A DNA stretch of 64,000 bases, taken from assembly GCF_024734895.1 (NCBI RefSeq), contig NZ_CP091430.1:4606501-4670500 (forward strand), read 5' to 3'. Shown here one piece after another: positions 8,595-18,666 of this stretch. The stretch is from Paenibacillus spongiae. Its GTDB lineage: Bacteria; Bacillota; Bacilli; Paenibacillales; Paenibacillaceae. Positions within the stretch are counted from its first letter, which is position 1. Every line of letters begins with the position of its first letter. Under the pieces are notes generated by a model. The model was not told where the DNA came from and searched no databases. It saw nothing but the letters and a program-made list of their open reading frames with translations. Position numbers and translations under genes: made by a program.

Positions 8595-9757
8595 GGCTGT
8601 TTCACCTCCAGCAGCATAGGGCTTCTCGTTACGTATTCGTCACTGCCTATAACCGTAATGGTCTTGCTATCGGGACTGCCGATGGTCACTCCGTCCGCGA
8701 TAATGGCTCCTTCACCGATAATCGCTTTATAGATCCGTGCACCCTGCCCGATTTGCGAATTCGGCATAATAACGGATTCCTCGATCATGCTATCAGCGCC
8801 TGCCCGGACGCCATAGAACAGAACCGAGCGATGCACGCGGCCTTCGACGACGCAACCTTCCGACACCAGCGAGTTGGACAATACGGCATCCGGCGCAGAA
8901 TAATGCCCGGGCCGATTCGGATTCACCGAATAGATCCGCCAATCCTTATCATGCAGATTAAGAGCAGGCCGCTCCGTAAGCAGATCCATGTTGGCTTCCC
9001 ACAGGCTTTCTATCGTTCCAACGTCCTTCCAATAACCTGAGAATAAATAAGCATGTAGGGAAACGCCGTCCCGCAGCATCGCAGGGATAATGTCCTTGCC
9101 GAAGTCATTGTCCGACAATCGGTTCGATTCATCGCGTATCAGGTATTGCTGAAGCACCGGCCAGGAGAAAATATAAATCCCCATCGAAGCCAGATTGCTG
9201 GTCGGAACCTTCGGCTTCTCTTCGAACGAGGTGATCCGCCGGTCCTCATCGATGTGCATGATTCCGAAACGCCCAGCTTCCGTATAATCCACTTGAATGC
9301 CGCTGATCGTTACGTCCGCGCCGCTTCGCTTATGTTCCTTCAGCATATGGTCATAGTCCATCTTATAGATATGGTCGCCGGATATAATGAGCACGTACTC
9401 CGGATCAAACCTGTCGATGAACCCCATATTCTGATAAATGGCATTCGCCGTTCCCTTGTACCACATGCTTCCCTTCTGCTTCATAAACGGAGGCAGGATC
9501 GACATCCCGCCGTCCCGCCGGTCCAGCCCCCACGGGCTGCCGATGCCGAGATATCCATTGAGCACCAGCGGTTGGTATTGCGTCAATACGCCGACTGTAT
9601 CGATTCCCGAATGCGCGCAGTTGCTTAGCGTAAAATCAATAATCCGGTATTTGCCGCCGTAATGAACGGCAGGCTTGGCCAGGTCCTTGGTCAATACGCC
9701 GAGCCTCTTCCCTTCTCCGCCAGCAAGCAGCATCGCAATCATTTCTTTCCGGACCAT
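8591..9757 (-). CDS. glgC: Glucose-1-phosphate adenylyltransferase, catalytic subunit
   Basis: A 388-residue enzyme making ADP-glucose from ATP and glucose 1-phosphate, the committed step of glycogen synthesis. It has [20 protein letters not shown] (nucleotide loop) near the N-terminus, [14 protein letters not shown], the [10 protein letters not shown] motif, and a beta-helix C-terminal domain ([13 protein letters not shown]). The frame is open up to 9952, but the ATG at 9757 has GAGGAG at good spacing and matches the family's usual N-terminus ([14 protein letters not shown]), so the upstream 65 codons are discarded. It lies 74 bases after glgB and overlaps glgD by four bases. Confidence 0.95.
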   Translation of the reverse strand: MVRKEMIAMLLAGGEGKRLGVLTKDLAKPAVHYGGKYRIIDFTLSNCAHSGIDTVGVLTQYQPLVLNGYLGIGSPWGLDRRDGGMSILPPFMKQKGSMWYKGTANAIYQNMGFIDRFDPEYVLIISGDHIYKMDYDHMLKEHKRSGADVTISGIQVDYTEAGRFGIMHIDEDRRITSFEEKPKVPTSNLASMGIYIFSWPVLQQYLIRDESNRLSDNDFGKDIIPAMLRDGVSLHAYLFSGYWKDVGTIESLWEANMDLLTERPALNLHDKDWRIYSVNPNRPGHYSAPDAVLSNSLVSEGCVVEGRVHRSVLFYGVRAGADSMIEESVIMPNSQIGQGARIYKAIIGEGAIIADGVTIGSPDSKTITVIGSDEYVTRSPMLLEVKQP

Positions 9758-9831
9758 GGACGAAAGCTCCTCTCGTCTAGGCCGCCCCTTATCGACTGCA
9801 TGCGGCCCGGACATTCGTAGTGGGAATGCCG

Positions 9832-11778
9832 TTATGAACCATTCGCAATTCTGTGTCTCCGCAGCTTCTTGCTCTTCCCCTTCTCGAAGGCCAGCATGAG
9901 AAACGTTAACGGAGGCAGGGAAAGGGTTATGCTTTGGGCACGTCCCTGCCAAGGGACAGCTTGCGTGGGGATCGGATCCGAATCGGACTTGCTGTGTCCT
10001 CCAAAAGCGATGTCGTCACTGTTCATAATGATCCGATAATTCCCCTCCTCCGGCATGCCTGCCCTATAATTCTCATAATGTACATTGGAAAAATTACACA
10101 GCATGACATGGATATGATTCGGATCCAGCCCTCTTCGCAAGAAAACGATGATGCTCTGCGCGGCATTATGTACATCGATCCATTCGAAGCCGCCGGGATC
10201 GCAATCCCGTTCCCACAGCGGGCTGCACTCCTTATAGATGCCGTTCAGCCTCCGGACATAATCGTTCATCCGGCCATGGGATTCGTATTCCAGCAGCTTC
10301 CAATCCAGCGATTCCGCATCCTTCCATTCGTCGAACTGGCCCCACTCGCCTCCCATGAACAACAGTTTCTTGCCGGGATGCGTCATCCAGTAGCCATAGA
10401 ACAGCCGCAAGTGCGCAAATTTTTGCTCGTAAGTACCGGACATTTTGTTCAGCAGCGATCGTTTGCCATGAACGACCTCGTCATGAGACAGAGGCAAAAC
10501 ATAGTTTTCGGAAAAAGCGTACATAAGCGAGAACGTGATGAGATTGTGGTGATGTATGCGATCCTGTGGTTCAAGTGACATATAGCGGAGCATGTCGTTC
10601 ATCCAGCCCATATTCCATTTGAAATTGAATCCAAGGCCACCCATGTAAGTCGGGGAAGTAACGGCCGGCCAGGCCGAGGAATCTTCTGCAATCATCAGTG
10701 CATTGGGGTAATAGTGAAACACCGTCTCGTTCAGACGCTTCAAGAAGCGGATGGCGTCGGTGTTCTCCTTGCCGCCGAACTTGTTATAGGTAAGCAGCTC
10801 GGGCGGTTTATCGAAATGAAGATCGATCATGCTGGCTACCGCGTCGACCCGCAGGCCGTCGATATGAAAGACATCCATCCAGAATATTGCGTTGGATATA
10901 AGAAAGCTTTGTACTTCCTTCCGCCCGAAATCGAAAGCGAGTGTCCCCCATAGCGGTTTCTCCGCCCTTTTCCAATCCGCGCCTTCATATATTGGCGTAC
11001 CGTCGAAAAGACGCAGTCCATGATCGTCCTTGCAAAAGTGACCGGGTACCCAGTCGAGAAGGACGCCAATCCCCTTCTGGTGACACCGGTCGACGAATAG
11101 CATGAGCTGCTCGGGTGTTCCATAGCGGCTGGTCGCCGAATAATAACCGGTTATCTGGTACCCCCAGGACTTATCGAGCGGATGCTCCGTTACGGGCAGC
11201 AGCTCAATATGGGTGTATCCCATCCCGATCACATAGTCGATCAATTCATCGGCCATTTCCTCATAGGACAGGAAATCCTCCTTCCCCTTTACCCGCCATG
11301 AACCCAAGTGCACTTCATAGATCAGCATGGGCTCGCGATAGGGGTTCGCATCCTTCTGTCGAAGCTGCCAAGCGCTGTCATTCCATTGATAGGTTGACAG
11401 GTCGGTTACGATGGATGCGGTTCGGGGACGACGCTCGGAACGGAAGGCATACGGGTCCGACTTCATGAAACGGGTGCCGTCTGCGGTCTCCAGCTCGTAC
11501 TTATACAGGACGCCGGGTTCAAGATCCGGGATGAATAATGACCACACCCCTGTTTTCCCTACCCGTTCCATCGCATGATTCTCGCCTATCCATCGGTTGA
11601 ACGAGCCTGCAACGTACACGGCCTTCGCCTGAGGGGCCCACACGGAAAACCGCACTCCGATCTCGAAGCCCAGCCTTGTCGGATGAGCACCGAGAAACCG
11701 GTAGCTGTGGAAGGAATCCCCATTATTAAATAAATACAAGTCACGCGTTGATAAACCTACGGATACGGCGTTCATCAT
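9832..11778 (-). CDS. glgB: 1,4-alpha-glucan branching enzyme
   Basis: A 648-residue GH13 branching enzyme with an N-terminal carbohydrate-binding module 48 ([20 protein letters not shown], about residues 38-60) and the catalytic barrel. The GH13 regions are visible: [20 protein letters not shown] (nucleophile Asp, about residue 310), [10 protein letters not shown] (acid Glu) and [11 protein letters not shown] (transition-state Asp). It introduces alpha-1,6 branches into the glucan made by GlgA. It is the first gene of the glg operon, with AGGGGGT upstream of the ATG. A candidate promoter is at 11856. The next 290 bases to the AraC gene contain no other gene. Confidence 0.95.
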   Translation of the reverse strand: MMNAVSVGLSTRDLYLFNNGDSFHSYRFLGAHPTRLGFEIGVRFSVWAPQAKAVYVAGSFNRWIGENHAMERVGKTGVWSLFIPDLEPGVLYKYELETADGTRFMKSDPYAFRSERRPRTASIVTDLSTYQWNDSAWQLRQKDANPYREPMLIYEVHLGSWRVKGKEDFLSYEEMADELIDYVIGMGYTHIELLPVTEHPLDKSWGYQITGYYSATSRYGTPEQLMLFVDRCHQKGIGVLLDWVPGHFCKDDHGLRLFDGTPIYEGADWKRAEKPLWGTLAFDFGRKEVQSFLISNAIFWMDVFHIDGLRVDAVASMIDLHFDKPPELLTYNKFGGKENTDAIRFLKRLNETVFHYYPNALMIAEDSSAWPAVTSPTYMGGLGFNFKWNMGWMNDMLRYMSLEPQDRIHHHNLITFSLMYAFSENYVLPLSHDEVVHGKRSLLNKMSGTYEQKFAHLRLFYGYWMTHPGKKLLFMGGEWGQFDEWKDAESLDWKLLEYESHGRMNDYVRRLNGIYKECSPLWERDCDPGGFEWIDVHNAAQSIIVFLRRGLDPNHIHVMLCNFSNVHYENYRAGMPEEGNYRIIMNSDDIAFGGHSKSDSDPIPTQAVPWQGRAQSITLSLPPLTFLMLAFEKGKSKKLRRHRIANGS

Positions 11779-11855
11779 GAATCCAGCACCCCCTAGAAAA
11801 GGTCGTTGTCATGAATGTGTCAGAATAGTTAACAAATTAGCGGTATGTTTACTCC

Positions 11856-11861
11856 ATTATA
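11856..11861 (-). promoter_or_regulatory. Candidate -10 box for the glg operon
   Basis: A consensus TATAAT on the minus strand, 78 bases upstream of the glgB start. No good -35 is visible at 16-18 bases spacing (GTGCAG is present), so an activator may be needed if this is the promoter. Confidence 0.4.
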
Positions 11862-12069
11862 CACTGCGATTTGAAAGTCTGCACGCCATTTTCAGAAAAT
11901 TCATATTTTTATAGCCTGTCTATCGAAAGGGACGGCTTCTATATTTGTATACTTATGCGTCACAATTATGACCAAACGACAGAGATCCGCTCTCTTTTAA
12001 CCAATTGCATGATCTTGCGATCAGTCATATCGCCGAATGCCCAACCCGCAGAAGACCGTGTCCACCGTC

Positions 12070-13020
12070 TTACACTCTGTATTGCTTCCGAAATTCACGG
12101 GGACGGCAGCCCGTATGCTTCACGAACGAACGGACAAAAAATGGAAACGATCCGAACCCGGCCTCCTCCGCAACCTTGCCGATCGCATCATTGGTATGGA
12201 TCAACAACCGTTTGGCCTGCTCGATCCGAAAGCGCGTTACATATTCAAGCGGCGTACAGCCATACACTTGCTTCATGCAGCGGGATATATAATTGGGGTG
12301 AAAATGCAATTCATCCGCCAGTTCGGCATATGTAACCGGCAGCTTGTAACGGCTGCGCAAATACGAAGCGGCAAGCTCGGCAACCGCAATCTGGGGCGAT
12401 ACGAGATTATCCCCTCGCTCATCCTTGAGAATCATCAGCAGCTCTTGGAACCGGAGCTGCTGCTCCCACTTTGCATTCACGGTCGCAGGCTTATCCAACA
12501 AGGCGATCCGTTCCAGCAGCTTGTACACCTCATCCGGATTGCGAAGCCTGACATGCCTGGGAACATAGATGGAAAAAGCGTCGATCTGGCTGTAACCGGT
12601 TGACGTAACTGCCGCCATAGAATCATCCTCTTCATGGCCTGCGGAACCTTCACCCACCATCACTTCATGCAGCGGCTTATCTTCTGCGGCTGCGGTATAC
12701 GACGGCATTCCCGTCCCCGGTTCCGCCACCTCCCCCCATGAACCGCAAGTGGAGAAATGAAGCCAGTAGAAATGCGTTTCCTCACGGCAAGGCCTCGTCG
12801 GATAGTGGTAGCGGTCCGGCCGCAGCAGCAAGCATTGCCCGGCCTCCGCTTCCCATCTCTCGTCTCCTTCGTTGAGATATAGCGCGCCCCTCGTGACGAC
12901 GAGCAAATCGAACACCATGATCCGGTTGCGAGAAGGATGCTCGCCGCCTATGAGATAGGTATCCTCGCCGCTGTCGATATAATGCGGCAGCGGAGGCGAT
13001 GTGAAATGAAATGCGGACAT
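12070..13020 (-). CDS. AraC-family transcriptional regulator
   Basis: A 316-residue regulator with an N-terminal cupin-like sensor domain (VFDLLVVTRGALYLN and LLLRPDRYHYPTRPC, about residues 35-95) and two C-terminal helix-turn-helix motifs (YAELADELHFHPNYISRCMK, then IGKVAEEAGFGSFPFFVRSF) of the AraC/XylS type. It is divergent from the GH127-type glycosidase gene, 269 bases away, and most likely controls that gene in response to a sugar. It is clearly paralogous to the AraC gene at 17524-18423, sharing SPPLP, the VFDLL stretch and the PDRxHY motif. The ATG has GAAGGGAG upstream. Confidence 0.88.
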   Translation of the reverse strand: MSAFHFTSPPLPHYIDSGEDTYLIGGEHPSRNRIMVFDLLVVTRGALYLNEGDERWEAEAGQCLLLRPDRYHYPTRPCREETHFYWLHFSTCGSWGEVAEPGTGMPSYTAAAEDKPLHEVMVGEGSAGHEEDDSMAAVTSTGYSQIDAFSIYVPRHVRLRNPDEVYKLLERIALLDKPATVNAKWEQQLRFQELLMILKDERGDNLVSPQIAVAELAASYLRSRYKLPVTYAELADELHFHPNYISRCMKQVYGCTPLEYVTRFRIEQAKRLLIHTNDAIGKVAEEAGFGSFPFFVRSFVKHTGCRPREFRKQYRV

Positions 13021-13289
13021 GATGGATGACTCCCTTCTCTTACGATTGCAATATTCTATTCTTTATAGTTTATCTTGGATGTTCGCTATAATCAAAAGAC
13101 TACATCGTATATCAAGTAAAATCGCATTTTATTGATCATTAACAGGTTGTGATCGGACAAAAAGAAGATAAGAACCGATATCGAATCGCCGTTCTCCGGA
13201 TGGTAGAGTAATAATGAATTCATGACGATGCGCATACGGCTCTACGAACTTTCGGCAGTCGCTGCGCCTTAATAAAGGAGTGTCGATCA

Positions 13290-15164
13290 ATGACAATGAC
13301 AAGCACGGATAAAGAACTCATTCCGACTGCATTCGAAGCCTTGCCGCTAGGATCGGTGAAGCCTACGGGATGGCTCTATAATCAGCTTCGGATACAAGCG
13401 GACGGCTTAACGGGCCATCTGGACGAGCAGTGGGAGGACGTTGGGCCCCGCAACGGTTGGATCGGCGGAGACGGCGAAAGCTGGGAGCGCGGACCTTATT
13501 ATTTGGACGGCCTGCTGCCGCTGGCCTATTTGCTGGATGACGACAAGCTAATAGCCAAAGCACAGCGGTGGGTGGAATGGAGCTTGAACAGCCAGCAGAA
13601 CAGCGGACTGTTCGGACCGGCGGTCACGGACACAATCAATCATGAGGTTCGGCATACCCATGATTGGTGGCATTATATGATCATGCTGAAAGTATTGACG
13701 CAATATGCCGAAGCAACGGGCGATGAGCGCGTCGTCCCATTCATGACGAAGTTTTTCGGCTATGTGAGAAATACGATCGAAAATGTGCCTTTGGCGGAAT
13801 GGGCGCAGGCGCGCGGCGCAGAAATGCTGCTCAGCATTCATTGGTTGTATAAACGCACCGGCGATGCCGCCCTTCTTGAATTAGCCGATACGATCGGCAA
13901 GCAGACGACGGATTGGACCGGCCTGTTCACCAATTTCCCGTTCTGGAACAAGATCGAGCACTGGGATCACCGTTCGCATATCGTCAATGTGGCGATGGGA
14001 ATTAAAGCCCCCGGCGTAAAGTACATGCTTAGCAATGAGGAGAAGGAACGGGAAGCGGTATACAGCGGGATCAAGAGCTTGATGACGTACCACGGACAAG
14101 CGCACGGCATGTTCTCAGGCGACGAATGGCTCTCCGGCACGCATCCAAGCCAGGGCGTCGAGCTTTGCGCAGTGGTGGAATATATGTTCTCGATGGAGAA
14201 TCTTCTGCGTATCTTCGGAGACGGGTATTTCGGGGACATCCTGGAGAAGGTCGCTTTCAATGCTCTTCCGGCCGCCATCTCGGCAGATTGGATGTCCCAT
14301 CAATACGATCAGCAGGTCAATCAAGTCGTGTGCAATATCGCACACCGCAACTGGTCGAACAGCGAAGAGGCGAATTTGTTCGGACTGGAGCCTCATTTCG
14401 GCTGCTGTACCTCGAACATGCACCAAGGCTGGCCTAAGCTGATCTCCCATCTTTGGATGAAGGACGGTGAAGGCTTGGCGGCTGCCGCCTACGCTCCCTG
14501 CGTCGTTAACTCGACCGTAGGCAGCGGCGCTGCCGTTACGCTCACCGTGGATACGGAATACCCGTTCCGCGATACGATCGGCATTACAGTTAAGCTGGAC
14601 CAGCCTGCCGCATTCCCGATTTCGCTTCGTATTCCTAACTGGTGCGTCTCTCCCGAGATATCCGTTAACGGACAGCCGTTACAAACAGCTGCGGTCAAGC
14701 AATTCGTTCGTATCGAGCGTCAATGGCAGGATGGCGACATCATTACGCTTAAGCTGCCGATGGAGGCGCGCACCGTCCTCCGCAACAATGCTGCAGCCAG
14801 CGTCGAGCGCGGACCGCTTGTCTATGTGCTGCCGATCGAAGAGAACTGGCAGCTGCTGAGAGAACGCGACATGTTCCACGATTACGAGGTCTTCCCCGCA
14901 TCGCAATGGAAATATGGATTAATCCAAGGGGCCTCTTATGAGCCTGCCGCCTCGCCGGTTCCCAAGCAGCCGTTCGCTGCGGCCGAGACGCCTGTAAGAT
15001 TGAAGACGCATGGCCGTCTTGTCCGTAATTGGCGGATGAAGGGAGAAAGCGCTGATTTCCCTCCGCTTAACCCGCAAGCCGACGGTCCCGTTGTCGAATT
15101 GACCCTCGTTCCTTATGGAAGCGCGCGCTTGCGGATTGGCGAATTTCCAGTCATTCGCAGCTGA
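13290..15164 (+). CDS. GH127-type glycosidase (beta-L-arabinofuranosidase family, DUF1680)
   Basis: A 624-residue cytoplasmic protein without signal peptide. It matches the DUF1680/GH127 group: an (alpha/alpha)6 barrel followed by beta-sandwich domains (from about residue 400). The zinc-cysteine active site described for the family is visible: Glu291-x-Cys293 (VELCAVVEYMF) and Cys372-Cys373 (FGCCTSNMH), with Glu279 in SGDEW a candidate acid/base. Spacing between the first Cys and the Cys pair (79) is very near that of HypBA1. It probably cleaves L-arabinofuranosides taken up as oligosaccharides. The family is broad, so the exact sugar is unproven. ATG with AAAGGAG; terminator directly after. 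The 269-base gap upstream shows no other gene. Confidence 0.82.
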   Translation: MTMTSTDKELIPTAFEALPLGSVKPTGWLYNQLRIQADGLTGHLDEQWEDVGPRNGWIGGDGESWERGPYYLDGLLPLAYLLDDDKLIAKAQRWVEWSLNSQQNSGLFGPAVTDTINHEVRHTHDWWHYMIMLKVLTQYAEATGDERVVPFMTKFFGYVRNTIENVPLAEWAQARGAEMLLSIHWLYKRTGDAALLELADTIGKQTTDWTGLFTNFPFWNKIEHWDHRSHIVNVAMGIKAPGVKYMLSNEEKEREAVYSGIKSLMTYHGQAHGMFSGDEWLSGTHPSQGVELCAVVEYMFSMENLLRIFGDGYFGDILEKVAFNALPAAISADWMSHQYDQQVNQVVCNIAHRNWSNSEEANLFGLEPHFGCCTSNMHQGWPKLISHLWMKDGEGLAAAAYAPCVVNSTVGSGAAVTLTVDTEYPFRDTIGITVKLDQPAAFPISLRIPNWCVSPEISVNGQPLQTAAVKQFVRIERQWQDGDIITLKLPMEARTVLRNNAAASVERGPLVYVLPIEENWQLLRERDMFHDYEVFPASQWKYGLIQGASYEPAASPVPKQPFAAAETPVRLKTHGRLVRNWRMKGESADFPPLNPQADGPVVELTLVPYGSARLRIGEFPVIRS

Positions 15165-15179
15165 CCTATCGATGCAGAA

Positions 15180-15217
15180 CAAACCGCCAGGGACCGGCTC
15201 CCCGGCGGTTTGTTTAT
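15180..15217 (+). terminator. Rho-independent terminator after the GH127-type gene
   Basis: AAACCGCC pairs with GGCGGTTT (15181-15211), with an inner GGGA/TCCC pair, followed by GTTTATAAT. It separates the glycosidase from the downstream oxidoreductase operon. Confidence 0.75.
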
Positions 15218-15306
15218 AATAGCAAGAATGATAGAGAATGAGAGCGTATGAACCGTGTAAGGCCTGTAAAGGCGATCAATTTACAAAGTCGCAACGTATA
15301 CAAAAC

Positions 15307-15336
15307 TTGACTTCAATCTGTTTTTATCGATAGAAT
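15307..15336 (+). promoter_or_regulatory. SigmaA promoter of the alcohol dehydrogenase / aldo-keto reductase operon
   Basis: TTGACT (15307-15312), 18-base spacer, TAGAAT (15331-15336), 80 bases ahead of the dehydrogenase start and just after the preceding terminator. Confidence 0.6.
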
Positions 15337-15415
15337 TTAATCTATATCAGATATGAATACCCCAGATTGAAAAAGCGCATGCAGCATGTCAAATTATCCA
15401 GGAGGTGATGCCATC

Positions 15416-16582
15416 ATGAATTCGTTCTCATTCCATAATCCGACGGAAATCTATTTTGGAGAAGGAACGGCTGACCAGCTTGCCGAGAAAGTGATTCGAT
15501 ATGGCTCCAACGTTCTGCTTGTCTATGGCGGCGGAAGCATCAAACGCACCGGTCTGCATGACCGTGTCGCGAAGCAGCTTCAGGAAGCCGATATCCGCGT
15601 TGTCGAGCTTGGGGGAATCGAACCGAATCCCCGGCTGACCTCCGTTCATAAAGGCATCGAGCTGTGCCGCAGCGAAGGAATCGATTTCATCCTGGCCGTT
15701 GGCGGCGGCAGCGTAATCGATGCAGCCAAGGCGATTGCTGTCGGCGTTCCTTATGAAGGCGACGTATGGGATTTCCTGATTCATAAAGCGGAAATTCGCG
15801 GCGCACTTCCGATCGGCACCATACTAACGCTGTCTGCTACGGGCTCCGAGATGAACGGCAGCTCCGTCATCTCCAATTGGGAGGAGAAGCAGAAGCGGGG
15901 CTTTGGCAGCTCCTATATGTATCCCCGTTTCTCAATCCTCGACCCGACGCTAACCTTCACCGTGCCCCGTGACCAAACGGTCAATGGGATCGTTGACATC
16001 ATGTCGCATGTTTTCGAGCAATATTTCAGCTTGACCCAAGAAACTCCCCTGCAGGAAAGGCTCTGTGAATCGATACTGCTGACCGTCATCGAGAACGCGG
16101 AACGGGCGCTGGATAAGCCTGACGATTATGCGGCCCGGGCAAACCTGATGTGGTGCGGAACGCTTGCGCTTAACGGAGGATTGATCAGCCTCGGGATGGA
16201 GAACGATTGGTCCTCGCATGGTATCGAGCACGAGATCAGCGCAATCTATGATATCCCGCACGGTGCAGGGCTTTCGATCGTATTTCCGAATTGGATGAAA
16301 TATGTGATGGATGAACGGCCGGACCGTTTCGCGCAATATGCCGTACGGGTATGGGGGATAGAGAGCAACGGACGGTCGGATCGCGAGCTCGCATTAGCCG
16401 GTATCGAAGCAACGCGTCATTTCTTCACCCGGATTGGCGCCCCATCGACATTGGCTGACTTCGGCATTGGCGACGAACAATTGGATCGAATGGCCTACGA
16501 GGCTGTTCGCTTCGGACCGATCGGATCATTCAAGATGTTGAATCAAGAGGATGTTAGAGCCATACTTCAGCTTTGCTTGTAA
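15416..16582 (+). CDS. Iron-containing alcohol dehydrogenase (YugJ/BDH-like)
   Basis: A 388-residue group III alcohol dehydrogenase. It shows the NAD(P) motif AVGGGSVIDAAKAIA near residue 100 and the metal ligands: Asp and His in NGIVDIMSHVFEQYF, and two His in SSHGIEHEISAIYDIPHGAGL. It resembles the NADPH-dependent butanol dehydrogenase / YugJ subgroup. Start chosen at ATG 15416, which has AGGAGGTGATG upstream; an upstream in-frame ATG at 15386 has no ribosome site. It is followed 29 bases later by the aldo/keto reductase gene, forming a two-gene reductase operon next to a glycosidase, so it may reduce or oxidise a sugar-derived aldehyde; this is inference. Confidence 0.88.
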   Translation: MNSFSFHNPTEIYFGEGTADQLAEKVIRYGSNVLLVYGGGSIKRTGLHDRVAKQLQEADIRVVELGGIEPNPRLTSVHKGIELCRSEGIDFILAVGGGSVIDAAKAIAVGVPYEGDVWDFLIHKAEIRGALPIGTILTLSATGSEMNGSSVISNWEEKQKRGFGSSYMYPRFSILDPTLTFTVPRDQTVNGIVDIMSHVFEQYFSLTQETPLQERLCESILLTVIENAERALDKPDDYAARANLMWCGTLALNGGLISLGMENDWSSHGIEHEISAIYDIPHGAGLSIVFPNWMKYVMDERPDRFAQYAVRVWGIESNGRSDRELALAGIEATRHFFTRIGAPSTLADFGIGDEQLDRMAYEAVRFGPIGSFKMLNQEDVRAILQLCL

Positions 16583-16611
16583 TATGTATGAGAGAAGGAG
16601 GCGAAGCCCAA

Positions 16612-17439
16612 ATGACAACTTCCATCGATAAACGAACCACGCTGAATAACGGCGTACAAATGCCATGGCTCGGACTCGGCGTCTTCAATATGATTGCCGA
16701 GAACGAGGTAGAGCAAGCGGTTACGTCCGCGATATCAACCGGATACCGGAGCATCGATACTGCCGCTTCGTATAATAACGAGGAAGGTGTCGGCAGGGCT
16801 ATCCGTGATTGCGGAGTACCGCGGGAGGAACTGTTTATCACAACGAAGGTATGGAATTCCGATCACGGCTACAACGCTGCCCTTACGGCATTCGAAGCCA
16901 GCCGCAAGCGGCTTGGGCTGGAGTTCATTGACCTGTACCTGATCCATTGGCCAGTGAAGGGCAAGTATGTCGAGACATGGAAGGCGCTGGAGAAATTGTA
17001 CCATGACGGCTCCGTTCGGGCGATCGGCGTCAGCAACTTTCAGCCTCATCACTTGGATGATATCTTGGCGATCGCAAATGTCGTTCCGATGGTTAACCAA
17101 GTGGAATACCATCCCCTGCTCGGTCAGCAAGCGCTGCGGAAATTTTGCAAATCTCACCGTATTCAACTTGAAGCGTGGAGTCCGCTCATGCATGGGCGGC
17201 TCGACGAACCGATACTCCGTGAGATCGCAGCCAGCTACGGCAAGACGCCGGCGCAGGTCGTACTGAGATGGGATCTGCAGAATGAAGTCGTCACGATACC
17301 CAAGTCCTCGAATCCGGACCGTCTCAAGGAAAATGCCGATATATTCGATTTCGTACTATCCGATGCGGACATGGCGAGGCTCAACGCAATGGACTGTTCG
17401 CACCGTTTCGGAGCCGATCCGGATAATTTCAATTTCTAA
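16612..17439 (+). CDS. Aldo/keto reductase
   Basis: A 275-residue NADPH-dependent reductase of the AKR5-like group. The catalytic tetrad is in place: Asp and Tyr in SIDTAASYNNEEGVG, Lys in FITTKVWNSDHG and His in LYLIHWPV. The NADPH-binding end (IPKSSNPDRLKENADIFDF) is also typical. Start is ATG 16612 with AAGGAGG upstream rather than the in-frame ATG at 16573. It is the second gene of the operon with the iron alcohol dehydrogenase and is closed by a strong terminator. Substrate is unknown; sugar aldehydes or glyoxal-type compounds are plausible from the context. Confidence 0.9.
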   Translation: MTTSIDKRTTLNNGVQMPWLGLGVFNMIAENEVEQAVTSAISTGYRSIDTAASYNNEEGVGRAIRDCGVPREELFITTKVWNSDHGYNAALTAFEASRKRLGLEFIDLYLIHWPVKGKYVETWKALEKLYHDGSVRAIGVSNFQPHHLDDILAIANVVPMVNQVEYHPLLGQQALRKFCKSHRIQLEAWSPLMHGRLDEPILREIAASYGKTPAQVVLRWDLQNEVVTIPKSSNPDRLKENADIFDFVLSDADMARLNAMDCSHRFGADPDNFNF

Positions 17440-17456
17440 TCTCATGTATGATAGAC

Positions 17457-17496
17457 AAACCCGCCACCTGTCAAAAGCAGGATGGCGGGTTTGGTC
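17457..17496 (+). terminator. Rho-independent terminator after the aldo/keto reductase
   Basis: AAACCCGCCA-CCTG pairs with CAGG-TGGCGGGTTT (17457-17492), followed downstream by a run of seven T. It also separates the convergent AraC gene. Confidence 0.85.
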
Positions 17497-17523
17497 TTTT
17501 TTTAGCTTCTAGCCGGCAGCCGG

Positions 17524-18423
17524 TTACTTCTTGTCATCACTCGGTTTGCGGACAATTGTCCGCGGGAGCGAGTTGCCCGTGTATTTCTTCCGGTAGAGAA
17601 GCGGCGTAACGCCGACATGCTCGGAGAAGGAACGCGAGAAATGCGGGGTCTGCTTAAACCCGGTCTCCTCCGCGATGCGCGCGATCGGCCAATTGGTTTT
17701 GAGCAGCAGCAGCTTCGCCTGATCCAGCCGGTACGAGAGCAAGTACTGCTGAGGGGTACAATCGAATACTTCCCCCATGCAGCGGGCGATATAGTTCGGA
17801 TGCAATCCGAGCGCGTCGCCAAGCTTGCCATTCGTAACAGCTGTCCGGTAATGAAGCTTTAAATAAGCAGCCGCTTCTTCCGCTACGGCGATCGGCGCTT
17901 TGGCCGCATCGGTCCGCCAGCCTTCGTCGAACAGCTGCAGAAGGTGCAGAAACCATTGCTGACGCTGCCAGAAAGCCGCGTGAGAAGTGCCCATAGCCGC
18001 TTCATGCAGCTTGCTGAACAACGAGATGGCCTCTTCCGGATAGGGCAGCGTCATCGTCTTAGGAAGCCGAATGGCATAGGAATAATAGTCACCGCGAAGC
18101 GATCCGGCATGGGTCCCTTCGATCTCCTCCCAAGCACCGGCAGTTTGAAAGTGAACCCAGTCGATAACCGTTTCCTCCGTGCACGGCTTGACCGAGTAAT
18201 GCCCGCGATCCGGGCGAAGAATAAGGATCTGCCCCGCACCTAGCGACCATGTGCGGTCTTCTTCGCCGATGTGCAGCGTACCGCTATGAATAAACAGCAA
18301 ATCAAACACGCCCATATTGTTCCGGTTAGGATGCTCCCACCCAGGTTTGTACGTCGTGCGATTGGATTCGATAAAATATGGCAGCGGCGGTGATAAAAAG
18401 GTTAGTAGCGGAACGGACGACAA
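17524..18423 (-). CDS. AraC-family transcriptional regulator (paralogue)
   Basis: A 299-residue regulator with the same plan as the 12070-13020 protein: cupin-like N-terminal half (VFDLLFIHSGTLHIG, LILRPDRGHYSVKPC) and two C-terminal helix-turn-helix motifs (LGDALGLHPNYIARCMGEVF, IARIAEETGFKQTPHFSRSF). Translation starts at TTG 18423 with AGGGGGT six bases upstream; there is no ATG alternative. It is convergent with the aldo/keto reductase operon. Together the two AraC genes bracket the glycosidase and reductase genes, so they probably sense related sugars. Confidence 0.87.
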   Translation of the reverse strand: MSSVPLLTFLSPPLPYFIESNRTTYKPGWEHPNRNNMGVFDLLFIHSGTLHIGEEDRTWSLGAGQILILRPDRGHYSVKPCTEETVIDWVHFQTAGAWEEIEGTHAGSLRGDYYSYAIRLPKTMTLPYPEEAISLFSKLHEAAMGTSHAAFWQRQQWFLHLLQLFDEGWRTDAAKAPIAVAEEAAAYLKLHYRTAVTNGKLGDALGLHPNYIARCMGEVFDCTPQQYLLSYRLDQAKLLLLKTNWPIARIAEETGFKQTPHFSRSFSEHVGVTPLLYRKKYTGNSLPRTIVRKPSDDKK

Positions 18424-18610
18424 ACAATGACCCCCTGTAGTTATGTGAAAATAAGCAAATCATTCCTGTTGTCCGTCTATTCTATCAAACTATGAGGCGC
18501 GAAGGAATATTGAGTTTCTGCCATTTGCAAATTTTCATACGATTCCATCGCAAGTAAGGATCGAATAACATTCGGAACATTCCGCAGCGTGCTCAGCATG
18601 TTCATCCAGC

Positions 18611-18658
18611 AATAAACAAGCAGCCCCTTCAGTCCGTTTAACCGACTGAGGGGGCTGC
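18611..18658 (-). terminator. Rho-independent terminator of the repeat-protein operon
   Basis: On the minus strand CAGCCCC-CTCAGTC pairs with GACTGA-GGGGCTG (stem 18619-18657), followed by TTGTTTATT. It lies just after the stop at 18667. Confidence 0.75.
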
Positions 18659-18666
18659 CGTATTCA

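Noticed and set aside
7578-8732. 384-codon open frame on the plus strand
   Set aside because: It is antisense to glgD, whose protein is fully recognisable; the plus-strand product has no family pattern and no ribosome site.
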